In this document: positions 27,396 to 36,469 of the stretch, in pieces | Layout of the letters: each line of letters starts with the position of its first letter | Position numbering within the stretch: the first letter of the stretch is position 1 | From: Eubacterium sp. | Lineage (GTDB): Bacteria > Bacillota > Clostridia > Lachnospirales > Lachnospiraceae | Assembly: GCA_017539165.1 (NCBI GenBank) | Contig: JAFYHN010000095.1 | Location: 1-64,000, forward strand | Reading direction: 5' to 3' | DNA: 64,000 bases | Translations under genes and position numbers: made by a program | Notes under the pieces: generated by a model | What the model saw: the letters and a program-made list of their open reading frames with translations, nothing else | The model's database searches: none | What the model was told of the DNA's origin: nothing

Positions 27396-28688
27396 ATGAA
27401 ACGTAGAACAGAACTTAAGCTTGAAAGCATGAAGATCTTTTCTAGGAAGTACATATTTAACAGCAGATTTTTAGTACGCAATACACTTACTGTACTTGCT
27501 ATAGGAACAATTGTTGGTGGATCAGTGATGGCTGCTGACATTGTTGGAAGTGATGAACTGGCAGATAATAGTGCCAAGATCAGTGCTGTATTTGATAAGA
27601 AGGCTTCTAAGCCGGAAGAAGTTGTAGAAGTTGAAACTACAACTGAGGAATATGTCATTAATCTTTCAGATAGTGCGGTTATTGCAGAGGCATCTGTAGA
27701 TGAACTTTATACAAAGTTTTCTGATGAAGGTTTTCTCGTAGCAGCTAATAAGACTAATAACCTTAATAAGTCAGAATACGATATGACAGGAAAGTATATC
27801 GTAAAGGCAGATGGACTTAACCTTAGAGATGAGGCTTCTGAGTCTTCAGAAGTTCTTGGAGTATTAAATATCGGTGATTCCGGAAAGGTTGAGGGAACTG
27901 AAGGTGATTGGACAATAGTTTCATCCGGAGACGCTAAGGGTTATGTTAAAACACAGTATATTATAACTGATGATGACGCAACAAAGATTGCTAAACAGGC
28001 AGCATTAAAGGGTGTGAGTTATAGAGCTCTCCTGGATGTAGATGATGATCAGCCTGTGCTTGTTGCATCAGCAGATGATGATACAGAAGAGCCAACTACT
28101 AATACAACCAGTGAGACTGAAACAGAAGAACCTACTTCTGAAGAAGATACACAGGTTACTACAGAAGCTCCTACAGAGGATACAACTGAAAAGGTTACAA
28201 CAGAAGAGCCAACAACAGAGGAACCTACAACAGAAGAGCCAACAACAGAGGAACCTACTACAGAGGAGCCAACAACAGAAGAACCTACAACAGAAGAGCC
28301 AACAGAAGAACCTACTGAAGCACCAGCTCCTGCTGCAACAAGTGATGTTAATCTTCTTGCTGCAATCGTATATGCAGAGTCAGGCGGAGAGTGCTACGAA
28401 GGTCAGCTTGCTGTTGCAAGTGTTGTTATGAACAGACTTGCTAACGGATACTGGGGAAGCACACTTTCAGATGTTATTTATGCTCCTAACCAGTTCGAAG
28501 GAATCTACTGCAGTACATTTACATCAACTGTAAATGGAGGTGCTCCTGATTCATGTGTAAGAGCTGCACAGGAAGCTCTTAGTGGAGTTAATAATATCGG
28601 ATCATGTATGTACTTCTTACCTACATGGGCTGTTGATACATCATCACTTGGAAGTTACAGACAGATTGGTAACCACGTTTTCTGGTAA
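27396..28688 (+). CDS. Secreted SH3b cell-wall hydrolase (SleB/Hydrolase_2 type)
   Basis: 430 residues. An N-terminal basic region and a hydrophobic export segment (about 30-50) come first, then an SH3b domain (about 128-190, GLNLRDEASESSEVLG), a Thr/Glu-rich segment with TTEEP repeats (about 268-308) that likely spans the wall, and a C-terminal Hydrolase_2 domain. The conserved Glu328 in VYAESGGE is the likely catalytic acid, followed by QLAVASVVMNR and NQFEG. SleB-family enzymes are lytic transglycosylase-like, cutting peptidoglycan glycan chains in spores or vegetative wall. The two tandem TGTAAC boxes upstream suggest WalR-type control. Confidence 0.93.
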   Translation: MKRRTELKLESMKIFSRKYIFNSRFLVRNTLTVLAIGTIVGGSVMAADIVGSDELADNSAKISAVFDKKASKPEEVVEVETTTEEYVINLSDSAVIAEASVDELYTKFSDEGFLVAANKTNNLNKSEYDMTGKYIVKADGLNLRDEASESSEVLGVLNIGDSGKVEGTEGDWTIVSSGDAKGYVKTQYIITDDDATKIAKQAALKGVSYRALLDVDDDQPVLVASADDDTEEPTTNTTSETETEEPTSEEDTQVTTEAPTEDTTEKVTTEEPTTEEPTTEEPTTEEPTTEEPTTEEPTTEEPTEEPTEAPAPAATSDVNLLAAIVYAESGGECYEGQLAVASVVMNRLANGYWGSTLSDVIYAPNQFEGIYCSTFTSTVNGGAPDSCVRAAQEALSGVNNIGSCMYFLPTWAVDTSSLGSYRQIGNHVFW

Positions 28689-28722
28689 ATAAGGAACGAA
28701 TTTCACAAAGAAATCTATATAC

Positions 28723-28760
28723 TGAGCCATAGGGACGAAAATCCTATGGCTCACTTTTTT
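28723..28760 (+). terminator. Terminator after the SleB-type gene
   Basis: TGAGCCATAGG/CCTATGGCTCA hairpin followed by CTTTTTT. Confidence 0.9.
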
Positions 28761-28768
28761 GTACTTGC

Positions 28769-28797
28769 TTTACATTTATTTTTTTATAGGGTAAAAT
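28769..28797 (+). promoter_or_regulatory. Promoter of the SpeD-DUF4178-DUF350-SpeE operon
   Basis: TTTACA, 17 bases, TAAAAT, directly after the preceding terminator and 24 bases before the SpeD start. Confidence 0.55.
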
Positions 28798-28820
28798 TCT
28801 AGTCAAATGGGGTGACAAAC

Positions 28821-29174
28821 ATGGCAAAACAAATATTCGCAGACTTTTATGGATGCAATGAAAAGGTATTAAACAGTCAGGAAGAAATAAAGAGGATTGC
28901 TGCAAAAGCGATACATGAGATAGGGGCTGAAATAGTAGATGAATGTGTCCATATATTTGAGCCTATCGGGATTACGTATTTTGCAGTGATAACTACGTCT
29001 CATTTCTCTATCCACACATGGCCGGAGCATGGATATGCCGCAGTTGATGTGTTTTCATGTGGTGATGAAGTTACTGAAGGCATAGTAAGACTTCTGAAAG
29101 AGGAGTTTGAGGCGTCAGAGATTAAGATCGGAAACTGTGAACGAATAATTGGAAAAGGGTTAAAAGAAGGTTAA
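28821..29174 (+). CDS. speD: S-adenosylmethionine decarboxylase proenzyme-like protein
   Basis: 117 residues. The ATG at 28821 has GGGGTGA upstream; the frame extends to a GTG at 28812. It is the short bacterial class 1b form: self-cleavage at a Ser generates the pyruvoyl cofactor that decarboxylates SAM to the aminopropyl donor. Ser60-His61 ... His65-Thr-Trp-Pro-Glu and Cys80-Gly-Asp match the processing Ser, processing His and catalytic Cys positions. The residue before the processing Ser is Thr59, where well-studied enzymes have Glu. First gene of an operon whose last gene is a membrane aminopropyltransferase. Confidence 0.9.
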   Translation: MAKQIFADFYGCNEKVLNSQEEIKRIAAKAIHEIGAEIVDECVHIFEPIGITYFAVITTSHFSIHTWPEHGYAAVDVFSCGDEVTEGIVRLLKEEFEASEIKIGNCERIIGKGLKEG

Positions 29175-29182
29175 GTGCTCAT

Positions 29183-30289
29183 ATGGCAAACAGACAATAT
29201 TATGTCGGCGAAGCTATAAAAGTCGATGGAGATTATTACGATATAATCGGTAAGATAACTTATAAAAACAAAGCCGATGGTAAGACCTGGGATGAATACA
29301 GGTTGAGGGCGATTTCTTTAAGTGCGGAAAGGTGGCTGTCGGTTGATAACTATTATAAGGAGTATTCACTATCTCAGATAAATCCGAGTGCCAGTACTGT
29401 TGGTTATCATAGGGTGGATTCGGGAACTGAAGAAGTCATAGCATGTTCAGGTGATGTGGATGTTCAGGTTGGAGATGTAGCTGAATTTCTGGAATACGAA
29501 GATCCTACGGAAGAATTGATCATATCTGTTGAACACTGGGATGATGGAACTGAATATTCTTCAGGTTATTACCTGGATCCTGATGAATTCGGGAAAGATG
29601 GAGAAAAGATACTACCTTCTCTTGGAGGCAAGGGCGGTAATGTAGGGAATATAATAGCTACAATAATATTTTTGTTGATTTGGGGAATCTTTGCAGGTGC
29701 ATCTTCATTTTCTAATTATTTTTCAATGAACAAAAAGATTTCCACATATTTAAAAAAGAGCAGCAAATATACTTACTCTACTTCCATAACTGGAAATGGA
29801 AAAGAAAAGGCTGATGTTTATGAGTGTAAGTCTCCCGGAACGGGAACTGAGCAGGAACTCCTTCAAGGGGTGGCACATGACATCATAGATGGAATAAATG
29901 GTAATACGGAGTCTATCCAGCAGAACGACGAAAAGGATGATTCTTCGGTTGCCATACTTACAAAAAAAGAATACTGCATCATATATATGGGTGAGGATGA
30001 GAAGGTATATGTACAGGTTTCTACTAGAAAGTATGCATATACATCTGATAAGGAACCATACCGCGCCAGGTCGAGGACGAGGAGATACTATAGACGTTAT
30101 TATTATTCGAGGGGTTATAATAGTGACACGTCATCTTATGGAAGTGAACATTCTTCGTACAGTGGTTATTCAGACGGAACGATAGATTACGACGGATCTA
30201 ACGAGCTGAATTCATATTCAGGAACTGTACGTCAGTCCAGCATTGAGTCAAGAAGCTCGGATGGCGGCGGATTAAGTAGCGGAAAATAA
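29183..30289 (+). CDS. DUF4178 membrane protein with DUF4247-like, Tyr/Ser-rich C-terminal half
   Basis: 368 residues. The N-terminal half (about 1-150) is the beta-rich DUF4178 fold with the characteristic YYVGEAIKVDG..YDIIGKITY and WDEYRL segments. One transmembrane helix sits at about 158-178. The second half (about 185-290) has a YTYSTSITG start and conserved CIIYMG and VYVQVSTRKYAY strands, like DUF4247 lipoproteins. It then becomes Arg-rich (290-310) and ends in a Ser/Tyr/Gly/Asp-rich tail. Biochemistry is unknown. It lies 8 bases after speD and 21 before the DUF350 gene. These families recur beside SpeD/SpeE in other bacteria (recalled, not searched). Confidence 0.82.
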   Translation: MANRQYYVGEAIKVDGDYYDIIGKITYKNKADGKTWDEYRLRAISLSAERWLSVDNYYKEYSLSQINPSASTVGYHRVDSGTEEVIACSGDVDVQVGDVAEFLEYEDPTEELIISVEHWDDGTEYSSGYYLDPDEFGKDGEKILPSLGGKGGNVGNIIATIIFLLIWGIFAGASSFSNYFSMNKKISTYLKKSSKYTYSTSITGNGKEKADVYECKSPGTGTEQELLQGVAHDIIDGINGNTESIQQNDEKDDSSVAILTKKEYCIIYMGEDEKVYVQVSTRKYAYTSDKEPYRARSRTRRYYRRYYYSRGYNSDTSSYGSEHSSYSGYSDGTIDYDGSNELNSYSGTVRQSSIESRSSDGGGLSSGK

Positions 30290-30310
30290 TATACTATGAT
30301 GGAGGTTAAT

Positions 30311-30745
30311 ATGTTTATTACAGAATTTTTAAATATCAGTGCTTATTCACTCATCGGGATAATCCTTATGCTTCTTGGAAGTTTTTGTATTGATCTTGTA
30401 ATCCCATGTTCATTTCCTGAAGAGATCAAGAAAGGAAATAGAGCTATAGGATGGATTTCGGCAGGAGCATATATATCGATAGGTATCATCATAAGAACAG
30501 CTATCGCTTCAACAGATTCAGGATTTTTTATCGATGAGAGTACATTTGTTGGTGGGTTATTAAGCACGATGTTTTGCTATGCTTTAGGTGTTGCATTTCT
30601 CATGATCGGATATCTCATTCTTAAGTTTATAAATAAAAAATATGATCTTAACAAGGAAGTCGGTGAAGGAAATGTAGCAGCCGGAGTCATGGTTTTCGGA
30701 ATGCTAGTGGGACTTGGACTTGTAATAAGCGGAGTTATTGCGTAG
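30311..30745 (+). CDS. DUF350 (UPF0719, YjfL-like) membrane protein
   Basis: 144 residues. The ATG at 30311 follows GGAGG with 5-base spacing. Four membrane helices form two halves, the first and third of which are related. Typical family segments are present: EEIKKGNRAIGWISAGAYISIG in the first half and EVGEGNVAAGVMVFGMLVGLGLVISG in the second. Function unknown; it may form a small membrane channel or scaffold. The stop codon touches the ATG of the next gene (TAGATG). Confidence 0.88.
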   Translation: MFITEFLNISAYSLIGIILMLLGSFCIDLVIPCSFPEEIKKGNRAIGWISAGAYISIGIIIRTAIASTDSGFFIDESTFVGGLLSTMFCYALGVAFLMIGYLILKFINKKYDLNKEVGEGNVAAGVMVFGMLVGLGLVISGVIA

Positions 30746-32299
30746 ATGAAAAGTTACAAACTATTATTGCTTACCACGCTTATCATATCGGGTTGTTCTA
30801 TGGTGTACGAGCTGATAATAAGTGCGGTAAGCTCCTATCTGGTGGGAGACAGTACCCTTCAGTATTCAGTCACCATAGGACTCTATATGTTTGCTATGGG
30901 ATTTGGATCATTTCTGTCAAAATACATAAAGAAGGATCTATTTAACTGGTTTGTGAATATCGAGATTGGAGTGGGTATTCTGGGAGGACTAAGCTCACTT
31001 CTTCTTTTTTTAGCGAATCTTCATCTGGAATCCTATGAGCTGGTAATGTATGTGGAGATCATACTGATAGGAACTCTTGTCGGTGCAGAGATTCCGATAC
31101 TTACCAGGATCATAGAAGGGGATAATAAGGATCTAAGGATAACATTATCAAGTCTTTTCAGCTTTGATTATGTCGGCGGGCTTATAGGTTCGATAGCATT
31201 TCCGCTTCTTCTGATGCCTAAACTTGGTTTCTTTGCGACGGCATTTCTCTCGGGTACATTTAACCTTATATGCGCCTGTCTGATAGTTTTTAAGTATCAT
31301 AAGAGGATTCGCGGTTCGTATTATTATAAACTGGTTACTATCCTTCTTATGATTACGATGATACTGGGAATGCTGATATCGGAGAATATAAGCAGGTATG
31401 TAGAGGATGGTCTTTACCGTGATGCTGTGATAATGTCGAAGCAGACGCAGTATCAGAAGATAGTGGTGACGAGACACAAAGATGATATACGTCTCTTTAT
31501 AGATGGAAATGTTCAGTTCTCCTCTGTTGATGAATACAGATACCATGAGGCTCTGGTGCATATTCCGATGAGTGTAGCAGAAGACAGAAGCGAAGTCCTT
31601 ATCCTTGGTGGAGGAGATGGGATGGCCGCCAGAGAACTTCTGAAGTATCCAGAGACAAATATCACTATGATAGATCTGGATGCTGAGATGACCAAACTTT
31701 GTAGTGATAATAAACTTATTACAGAGTTGAATGAAAATTCTATGAACAGTGACAGAGTAAATGTTATAAACATGGATGCCTACGAGTATCTTGAGAAGTG
31801 CGATAAGAAATTCGGGGTAGTAATAGTTGATCTTCCGGATCCCAATAACGAGGCACTTGCAAAGCTTTACTCTAATATATTCTATAGGATGTGTGGAAAT
31901 GTCCTCAAAGACAAAGGCGTGATAAATGTACAGTCCACAAGCCCGTATTATGCAACAAAGTCCTTCTGGTGTATAACAAAGACTCTTCAGAGTGAAGGAT
32001 TTGCAGTAGCGCCATATCACCTTCAGGTTCCTGCATTTGGTGACTGGGGGTTCAATATGGCTGTAAAAACAGATAATGAGTATGTGATCGGGACAGGAGA
32101 CATATCTGAGGTAGATACGAAGAAGATCAGCATCGGGAACGGAATTGAAACAAAGTATCTGACAAATGAAAACATTTCGGCGCTCTTCAGTTTTGGAAAA
32201 GACGAGAGACCGGGTGCAGATGATAAGATAGAGATAAATCATCTCACAAAACCTGTAATGATCCAATATTATAACGATGCAGTACGCAACTGGGAATAA
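30746..32299 (+). CDS. Membrane-embedded spermidine synthase-like aminopropyltransferase
   Basis: 517 residues. An N-terminal domain of about seven helices (1-215) is followed by a spermidine-synthase fold domain (about 225-460). It has the donor-binding LILGGGDGMAARE, the acidic IDLDAEMTKL and the DLPDPNN loop that corresponds to the catalytic DxxDP of SpeE. The protein would transfer aminopropyl groups from decarboxylated SAM, made by the SpeD encoded first in the operon, to an acceptor at or in the membrane. The acceptor is unknown. A 384-codon frame on the opposite strand is a by-product of this gene's codon use. Confidence 0.92.
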   Translation: MKSYKLLLLTTLIISGCSMVYELIISAVSSYLVGDSTLQYSVTIGLYMFAMGFGSFLSKYIKKDLFNWFVNIEIGVGILGGLSSLLLFLANLHLESYELVMYVEIILIGTLVGAEIPILTRIIEGDNKDLRITLSSLFSFDYVGGLIGSIAFPLLLMPKLGFFATAFLSGTFNLICACLIVFKYHKRIRGSYYYKLVTILLMITMILGMLISENISRYVEDGLYRDAVIMSKQTQYQKIVVTRHKDDIRLFIDGNVQFSSVDEYRYHEALVHIPMSVAEDRSEVLILGGGDGMAARELLKYPETNITMIDLDAEMTKLCSDNKLITELNENSMNSDRVNVINMDAYEYLEKCDKKFGVVIVDLPDPNNEALAKLYSNIFYRMCGNVLKDKGVINVQSTSPYYATKSFWCITKTLQSEGFAVAPYHLQVPAFGDWGFNMAVKTDNEYVIGTGDISEVDTKKISIGNGIETKYLTNENISALFSFGKDERPGADDKIEINHLTKPVMIQYYNDAVRNWE

Positions 32300-32304
32300 C
32301 AAGA

Positions 32305-32341
32305 AAAGCCGATGGCTGATGATTCAGCTATCGGCTTTAGT
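32305..32341. terminator. Bidirectional terminator between the speD operon and argG
   Basis: 15-bp stem with one G-T pair (AAAGCCGAT.GCTGA/TCAGC.ATCGGCTTT), loop TGAT, between convergent genes. Confidence 0.85.
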
Positions 32342-32362
32342 GTTTATATATGAAGTTAGGGA

Positions 32363-33583
32363 TTATTTACCTTCGCGTTCCTGGTCAAGCATAGCTCTAA
32401 CCTTCATAGGAAGTCCGAACAGATTGATGAATCCGCTCGCATCCTTGTGGTCATAAAGATCACCGGTTGTGAAGCTTGCAAGTGACTCAGAGTAAAGTGT
32501 ATATGGTGATGTTGTTCCGGCCTTGATGATGTTACCCTTGTAAAGCTTGAACTTAACAGTTCCTGTAACTCTCTCATCAGTCTTCTCAATGAATGCCTGA
32601 AGTGATTCACGAAGTGGGCAGAACCACTTTCCTTCGTATACAAGGTCAGCGAACTTGATTCCGATGTGACGTTTGAAATCAAGTGTGTCACGATCAAGGA
32701 TAAGCTCTTCGAGCTGCTTGTGAGCTTCCATAAGGATTGTTCCACCTGGAGTCTCATAAACACCACGGCTCTTCATACCAACAACACGGTTCTCAACGAT
32801 ATCGATGATTCCGACACCGTGCTTTCCGCCAAGACGGTTAAGTTCACGGATGACATCAGAAACCTTCATCTTTACACCGTTAACTGAAGTAGGAACACCT
32901 GCTTCAAATGTAATCTCAACATATTCACCTTCATCAGGTGCTTTCTCAGGAGATACACCAAGTACAAGAAGATGATCATAGTTTGGTTCATTTGCAGGAT
33001 CTTCAAGTTCAAGTCCCTCATGAGAGATGTGCCAGATGTTTCTGTCACGGCTGTAGCTGTGTGAAGCATCAAATGTAAGTTCAATTCCTTTTGATTCTAC
33101 ATAAGCGATTTCAGCCTCACGTGAATCGAATGTCCAGTTTGGATCTCTCCAGCAAGCGATGATTCTGATGTCAGGAGCAAGTGCCTTGATAGCAAGCTCG
33201 AATCTGAGCTGATCATTTCCCTTACCAGTAGCTCCGTGGCAGATGGCTGTAGCGCCCTCTTTACGAGCAATATCTACAAGAACCTTTCCGATAAGTGGTC
33301 TTGCAAATGATGTACCAAGAAGATACTTGTTCTCATATACAGCATCAGCCTTTACTGTAGGCATGATGTATTCATCACAAAATTCATCAACTACGTCTAC
33401 GATATAGCATTTCTCAGCTCCTGAATGTTTAGCTCTCTCTTCGAGACCATCCAGCTCAGACTCCTGTCCTACATCGATGCATGCGCAGATTACTTCATAA
33501 TCATATGTCTCTTTCAGCCATGGAATGATAGCAGTTGTATCAAGACCACCTGAATAGGCAAGTATTACCTTTTCCTTAGCCAT
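32363..33583 (-). CDS. argG: Argininosuccinate synthase
   Basis: 406 residues, full length. Joins citrulline and aspartate with ATP. P-loop [15 protein letters not shown] at the N-terminus, then [43 protein letters not shown] and the C-terminal [16 protein letters not shown] precedes the start. It is divergent from argJ-argB, and the shared 430-base gap may hold arginine-repressor sites. Confidence 0.98.
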   Translation of the reverse strand: MAKEKVILAYSGGLDTTAIIPWLKETYDYEVICACIDVGQESELDGLEERAKHSGAEKCYIVDVVDEFCDEYIMPTVKADAVYENKYLLGTSFARPLIGKVLVDIARKEGATAICHGATGKGNDQLRFELAIKALAPDIRIIACWRDPNWTFDSREAEIAYVESKGIELTFDASHSYSRDRNIWHISHEGLELEDPANEPNYDHLLVLGVSPEKAPDEGEYVEITFEAGVPTSVNGVKMKVSDVIRELNRLGGKHGVGIIDIVENRVVGMKSRGVYETPGGTILMEAHKQLEELILDRDTLDFKRHIGIKFADLVYEGKWFCPLRESLQAFIEKTDERVTGTVKFKLYKGNIIKAGTTSPYTLYSESLASFTTGDLYDHKDASGFINLFGLPMKVRAMLDQEREGK

Positions 33584-34019
33584 TGTAAGTTCCTCCTTAT
33601 TATTCTATGTAATCGCGTGGCGATTCATTTTTTTCAGTATGAAAATAACTATAATCTACTTTATTCCTATAATCAAGAAAAAAATGTCAGTAAAATAAAC
33701 AAATATTCAGAGATTATTCATGAAAATCTAGCATTTTCGTAAAAAATACGCATAATATGCATATATATAGTCGAATATACATAGATTCTTGCATAAAAAC
33801 TCAAAATAGGGGTTGTATTATTCTTTTTGGTGGAGTATCCTAAAGAAAGCACCGCGACGCTCATGGTCTAACATACATACTCGCGCGCAATTGCTTAAAT
33901 GTAATAGATTACGATGTGAGCGTATGAAACGTGTTGATGAATATAGAATAGATACACCCCTGAAAATAATCGGGGAGCGATAGATTATGGTAGTGGAAAT
34001 GTAACGGAGGATGGTGAGT
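33584..34019. other. argG-argJ divergent intergenic region
   Basis: Contains the argG ribosome site and an AT-rich stretch at about 33745-33800 with several ATATGCATAT/TTGCATAAAA motifs that loosely resemble ArgR half-sites (weak). A truncated copy of repeat S follows at about 33847-33880, and then the argJ leader, with GGAGG at 34006-34010. No credible gene. Confidence 0.45.
33847..33880. repeat. Repeat S, truncated copy 2
   Basis: AAGCACCGCGAC..TCATGGTCT.ACATACATAC matches the right-hand core of copies 1 and 3 with a few changes. The terminal inverted repeats seen in copy 1 are absent, although GATGTGAGCGTATG at about 33914 recalls the left arm. Confidence 0.65.
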
Positions 34020-35372
34020 ATGGTAAGAAAGGTTGAAGGTGGAATTCTTGCTGCTAAGGGATATAGTGTAGCAAGTATGAATATTGGAATTAAAGCTGGT
34101 AATAAGAAGAGAGATCTTACTCTTATTAAAAGTGATGTTCCGGCTACAGTTGTTGGTACATTTACAAGAAATATCGTAAAAGCAGCTCCTGTCAGATGGG
34201 ATATGGAGGTCGTTGAGCGAGGTCTCGCCAGTGCTATAGTTATCAATACAGGTATTGCTAATGCTGCAACTGGAGAAGAGGGCTATAAGAATTGTCGTAA
34301 AGAAGCTGATGCGGTTGGTGTGGCTCTGGATGTAAAACCTGAGCAGGTTCTTACTGCTTCTACCGGAGTTATCGGGCCTCAGATTCCAGTAGATAAGATC
34401 ATTGATGGAGTAAATGAGCTTGCGAAGAATATGGTAGGTGTTCCGTATTCTGATTCAGCTGTACTGACAGAGTATTTTTCTGGTGTAAAGGCAAATGCAT
34501 TCATGGAGGCCAGTGAAGCTGCAAAGGCTATTATGACTACGGATACTGTTCCGAAAGAAGTAGCAGTCGAATTTGAGCTTGGCGGTAAGGTCTGTCATAT
34601 CGGTGCTATGTGCAAGGGTTCAGGAATGATCCATCCGAATATGGGAACAATGCTTGGGTTCATTCTTGCTGATATAGATATAGAGAAAGAATTGGCACAG
34701 AGAATTCTCAGAGCAGTGATTGAGAGAACATTTAATATGGTATCGGTTGATGGTGATACATCAACAAATGATACCGTAGTATGGCTATCTAACGGACTGG
34801 CTGGAAATGACAAGCTTACAGCTGATGCACTGGGGATATCTCTGGATCAGATAGATGAGACAGGTGATACAGATATCAGTTCAATAGAAGGATGTACAGA
34901 TGATTATAAGGAACTGTACAAAGCTATATATACAATATGTGAGCATCTGGCAAAATGTATAGCGGAAGATGGAGAAGGAGCAACAAGACTTTTCACTGCG
35001 AAAGTTGTGGGAGCTCCGGATTATAAGACAGCAAAGATACTTGCTAAATCGATCATTACATCTAATCTTACAAAGGCTGCTATATACGGAAGAGATGCAA
35101 ACTGCGGACGAATATTCTGTGCTATGGGATATTCGGGAGCAAAGTTTGATCCGGATAAGACAGATATCATCATGGAAAGTGGTGCTGGTTCGATAAAGCT
35201 CATATCTCAGGGAAAGCTTCCTGAGTTTTCAGAGGAAGAAGCACTTAGAATCTTATCTCCGGATGAGATTACGGCTATCTGCAATATACATGATGGAGAA
35301 TATGAAGCTGTAGCCTGGGGATGCGATCTGACCCATGAATATGTAACGATCAATGCTGATTACCGTTCATAG
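34020..35372 (+). CDS. argJ: Bifunctional glutamate N-acetyltransferase/amino-acid acetyltransferase
   Basis: 450 residues from the ATG at 34020, 9 bases after GGAGG; the ATG at 34011 is too close. ArgJ moves acetyl from N-acetylornithine to glutamate, recycling the acetyl group in arginine synthesis. It is a self-cleaving Ntn-like protein, and the processing Thr is in NMGTMLGF after MCKGSGMIHP. C-terminal YGRDANCGRI and HEYVTINADYRS are typical. argB follows after 39 bases. Confidence 0.97.
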   Translation: MVRKVEGGILAAKGYSVASMNIGIKAGNKKRDLTLIKSDVPATVVGTFTRNIVKAAPVRWDMEVVERGLASAIVINTGIANAATGEEGYKNCRKEADAVGVALDVKPEQVLTASTGVIGPQIPVDKIIDGVNELAKNMVGVPYSDSAVLTEYFSGVKANAFMEASEAAKAIMTTDTVPKEVAVEFELGGKVCHIGAMCKGSGMIHPNMGTMLGFILADIDIEKELAQRILRAVIERTFNMVSVDGDTSTNDTVVWLSNGLAGNDKLTADALGISLDQIDETGDTDISSIEGCTDDYKELYKAIYTICEHLAKCIAEDGEGATRLFTAKVVGAPDYKTAKILAKSIITSNLTKAAIYGRDANCGRIFCAMGYSGAKFDPDKTDIIMESGAGSIKLISQGKLPEFSEEEALRILSPDEITAICNIHDGEYEAVAWGCDLTHEYVTINADYRS

Positions 35373-35411
35373 AACAGTAATGTAGAATCAAATAAAGAGG
35401 ATAGGGGAATT

Positions 35412-36302
35412 ATGATGACAAAGAATGACGATATAGAAGAGGTAATGAAAAAGGCTCAAACTCTTATAGAGGCTCTGCCTTATATTCAGAAGTTTAATGG
35501 TAAAAAGATAGTAGTAAAGTATGGCGGTTCTGCTATGCTTGACGAGAATCTAAAGTATAATGTTATCCGAGATGTAGCACTTCTTAAGCTGGTTGGATTT
35601 AAACCGATCATCGTTCATGGTGGTGGCAAGGAGATAAGCAAGTGGATAGATAAACTTGGCATGGAGACACATTTCCAGAATGGTCTCAGAGTTACAGATG
35701 AGCCTACACTCGAAGTAGCTGAGATGGTTCTGAACAATGTTAACAGAAGCCTAGTAGGACTTATGTCTAAGGTTGGTCTCAAGGCAGTTGGTATCAGTGG
35801 AAAAGATGCCGGACTCCTTAAAGTACAGAAGAAACTATCTGAAGGAAAAGATATTGGATATGTTGGTGAGGTTGTCGCAACTGACAGCTCAGTTATAGAT
35901 TCCCTCCTGGACGCCGATTTTATCCCTGTTGTGGCTCCTATCGGAATGGGAGTTGATGATGACCATGATTACAATATAAATGCAGATGATTGTGCATGCG
36001 CAGTAGCTACTGCTATAGATGCTGAGAAACTTGTATTTCTTACAGATATCGAAGGTGTATTCACAGATCCTACTGATAAGAAAACTCTTATATCGGAAAT
36101 GTATATAGAAGAGGCACAGGAACTTATCGACAGTGGAGTAGTTGGAGGAGGAATGCTTCCAAAGCTTCAGAACTGTATCGATGCCATGAATAATGGTGTT
36201 TCCCGTGTGCATATTCTTGACGGAAGACTTGAGCACTGTCTGCTTCTGGAGTTCTATACAGATACAGGTATTGGAACAGCTATTCGTAAACATGAAGACT
36301 AG
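35412..36302 (+). CDS. argB: Acetylglutamate kinase
   Basis: 296 residues. Phosphorylates N-acetylglutamate in arginine synthesis. Amino-acid-kinase motifs: [57 protein letters not shown] and the C-terminal [14 protein letters not shown]. The ATG at 35415 is equally possible. Operon with argJ; the argC, argD, argF and argH genes are not in the window. Confidence 0.97.
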   Translation: MMTKNDDIEEVMKKAQTLIEALPYIQKFNGKKIVVKYGGSAMLDENLKYNVIRDVALLKLVGFKPIIVHGGGKEISKWIDKLGMETHFQNGLRVTDEPTLEVAEMVLNNVNRSLVGLMSKVGLKAVGISGKDAGLLKVQKKLSEGKDIGYVGEVVATDSSVIDSLLDADFIPVVAPIGMGVDDDHDYNINADDCACAVATAIDAEKLVFLTDIEGVFTDPTDKKTLISEMYIEEAQELIDSGVVGGGMLPKLQNCIDAMNNGVSRVHILDGRLEHCLLLEFYTDTGIGTAIRKHED

Positions 36303-36331
36303 TAGGAAATAAAATATATGTAACTTATAAA

Positions 36332-36376
36332 AGCGCTATTCACGTTTGAGATAATAATGTGAATAGTGCTTTGTTA
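36332..36376 (+). terminator. argJB terminator
   Basis: AGCGCTATTCAC/GTGAATAGTGCT hairpin followed by TTGTTAAT. Confidence 0.7.
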
Positions 36377-36469
36377 ATACTTTTTAACTTTATCTTGAAT
36401 AAATAGAGGGATTTAGTTACAATTAGATATGTATGTGGTTTGCATCTGTCCAACGATAAAGGAGGGCAA

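Noticed and set aside
28197-28320. CRISPR-like array
   Set aside because: The repeats are coding, contiguous 15-base units without spacers.
31148-32302. 384-codon open frame on the minus strand
   Set aside because: It lies opposite a well-conserved aminopropyltransferase gene, is rich in Ile, Tyr and Cys typical of antisense frames, and matches no family.
33745-33800. ArgR boxes between argG and argJ
   Set aside because: Half-site-like motifs exist in AT-rich DNA but none forms a convincing full site; kept only as a weak remark.
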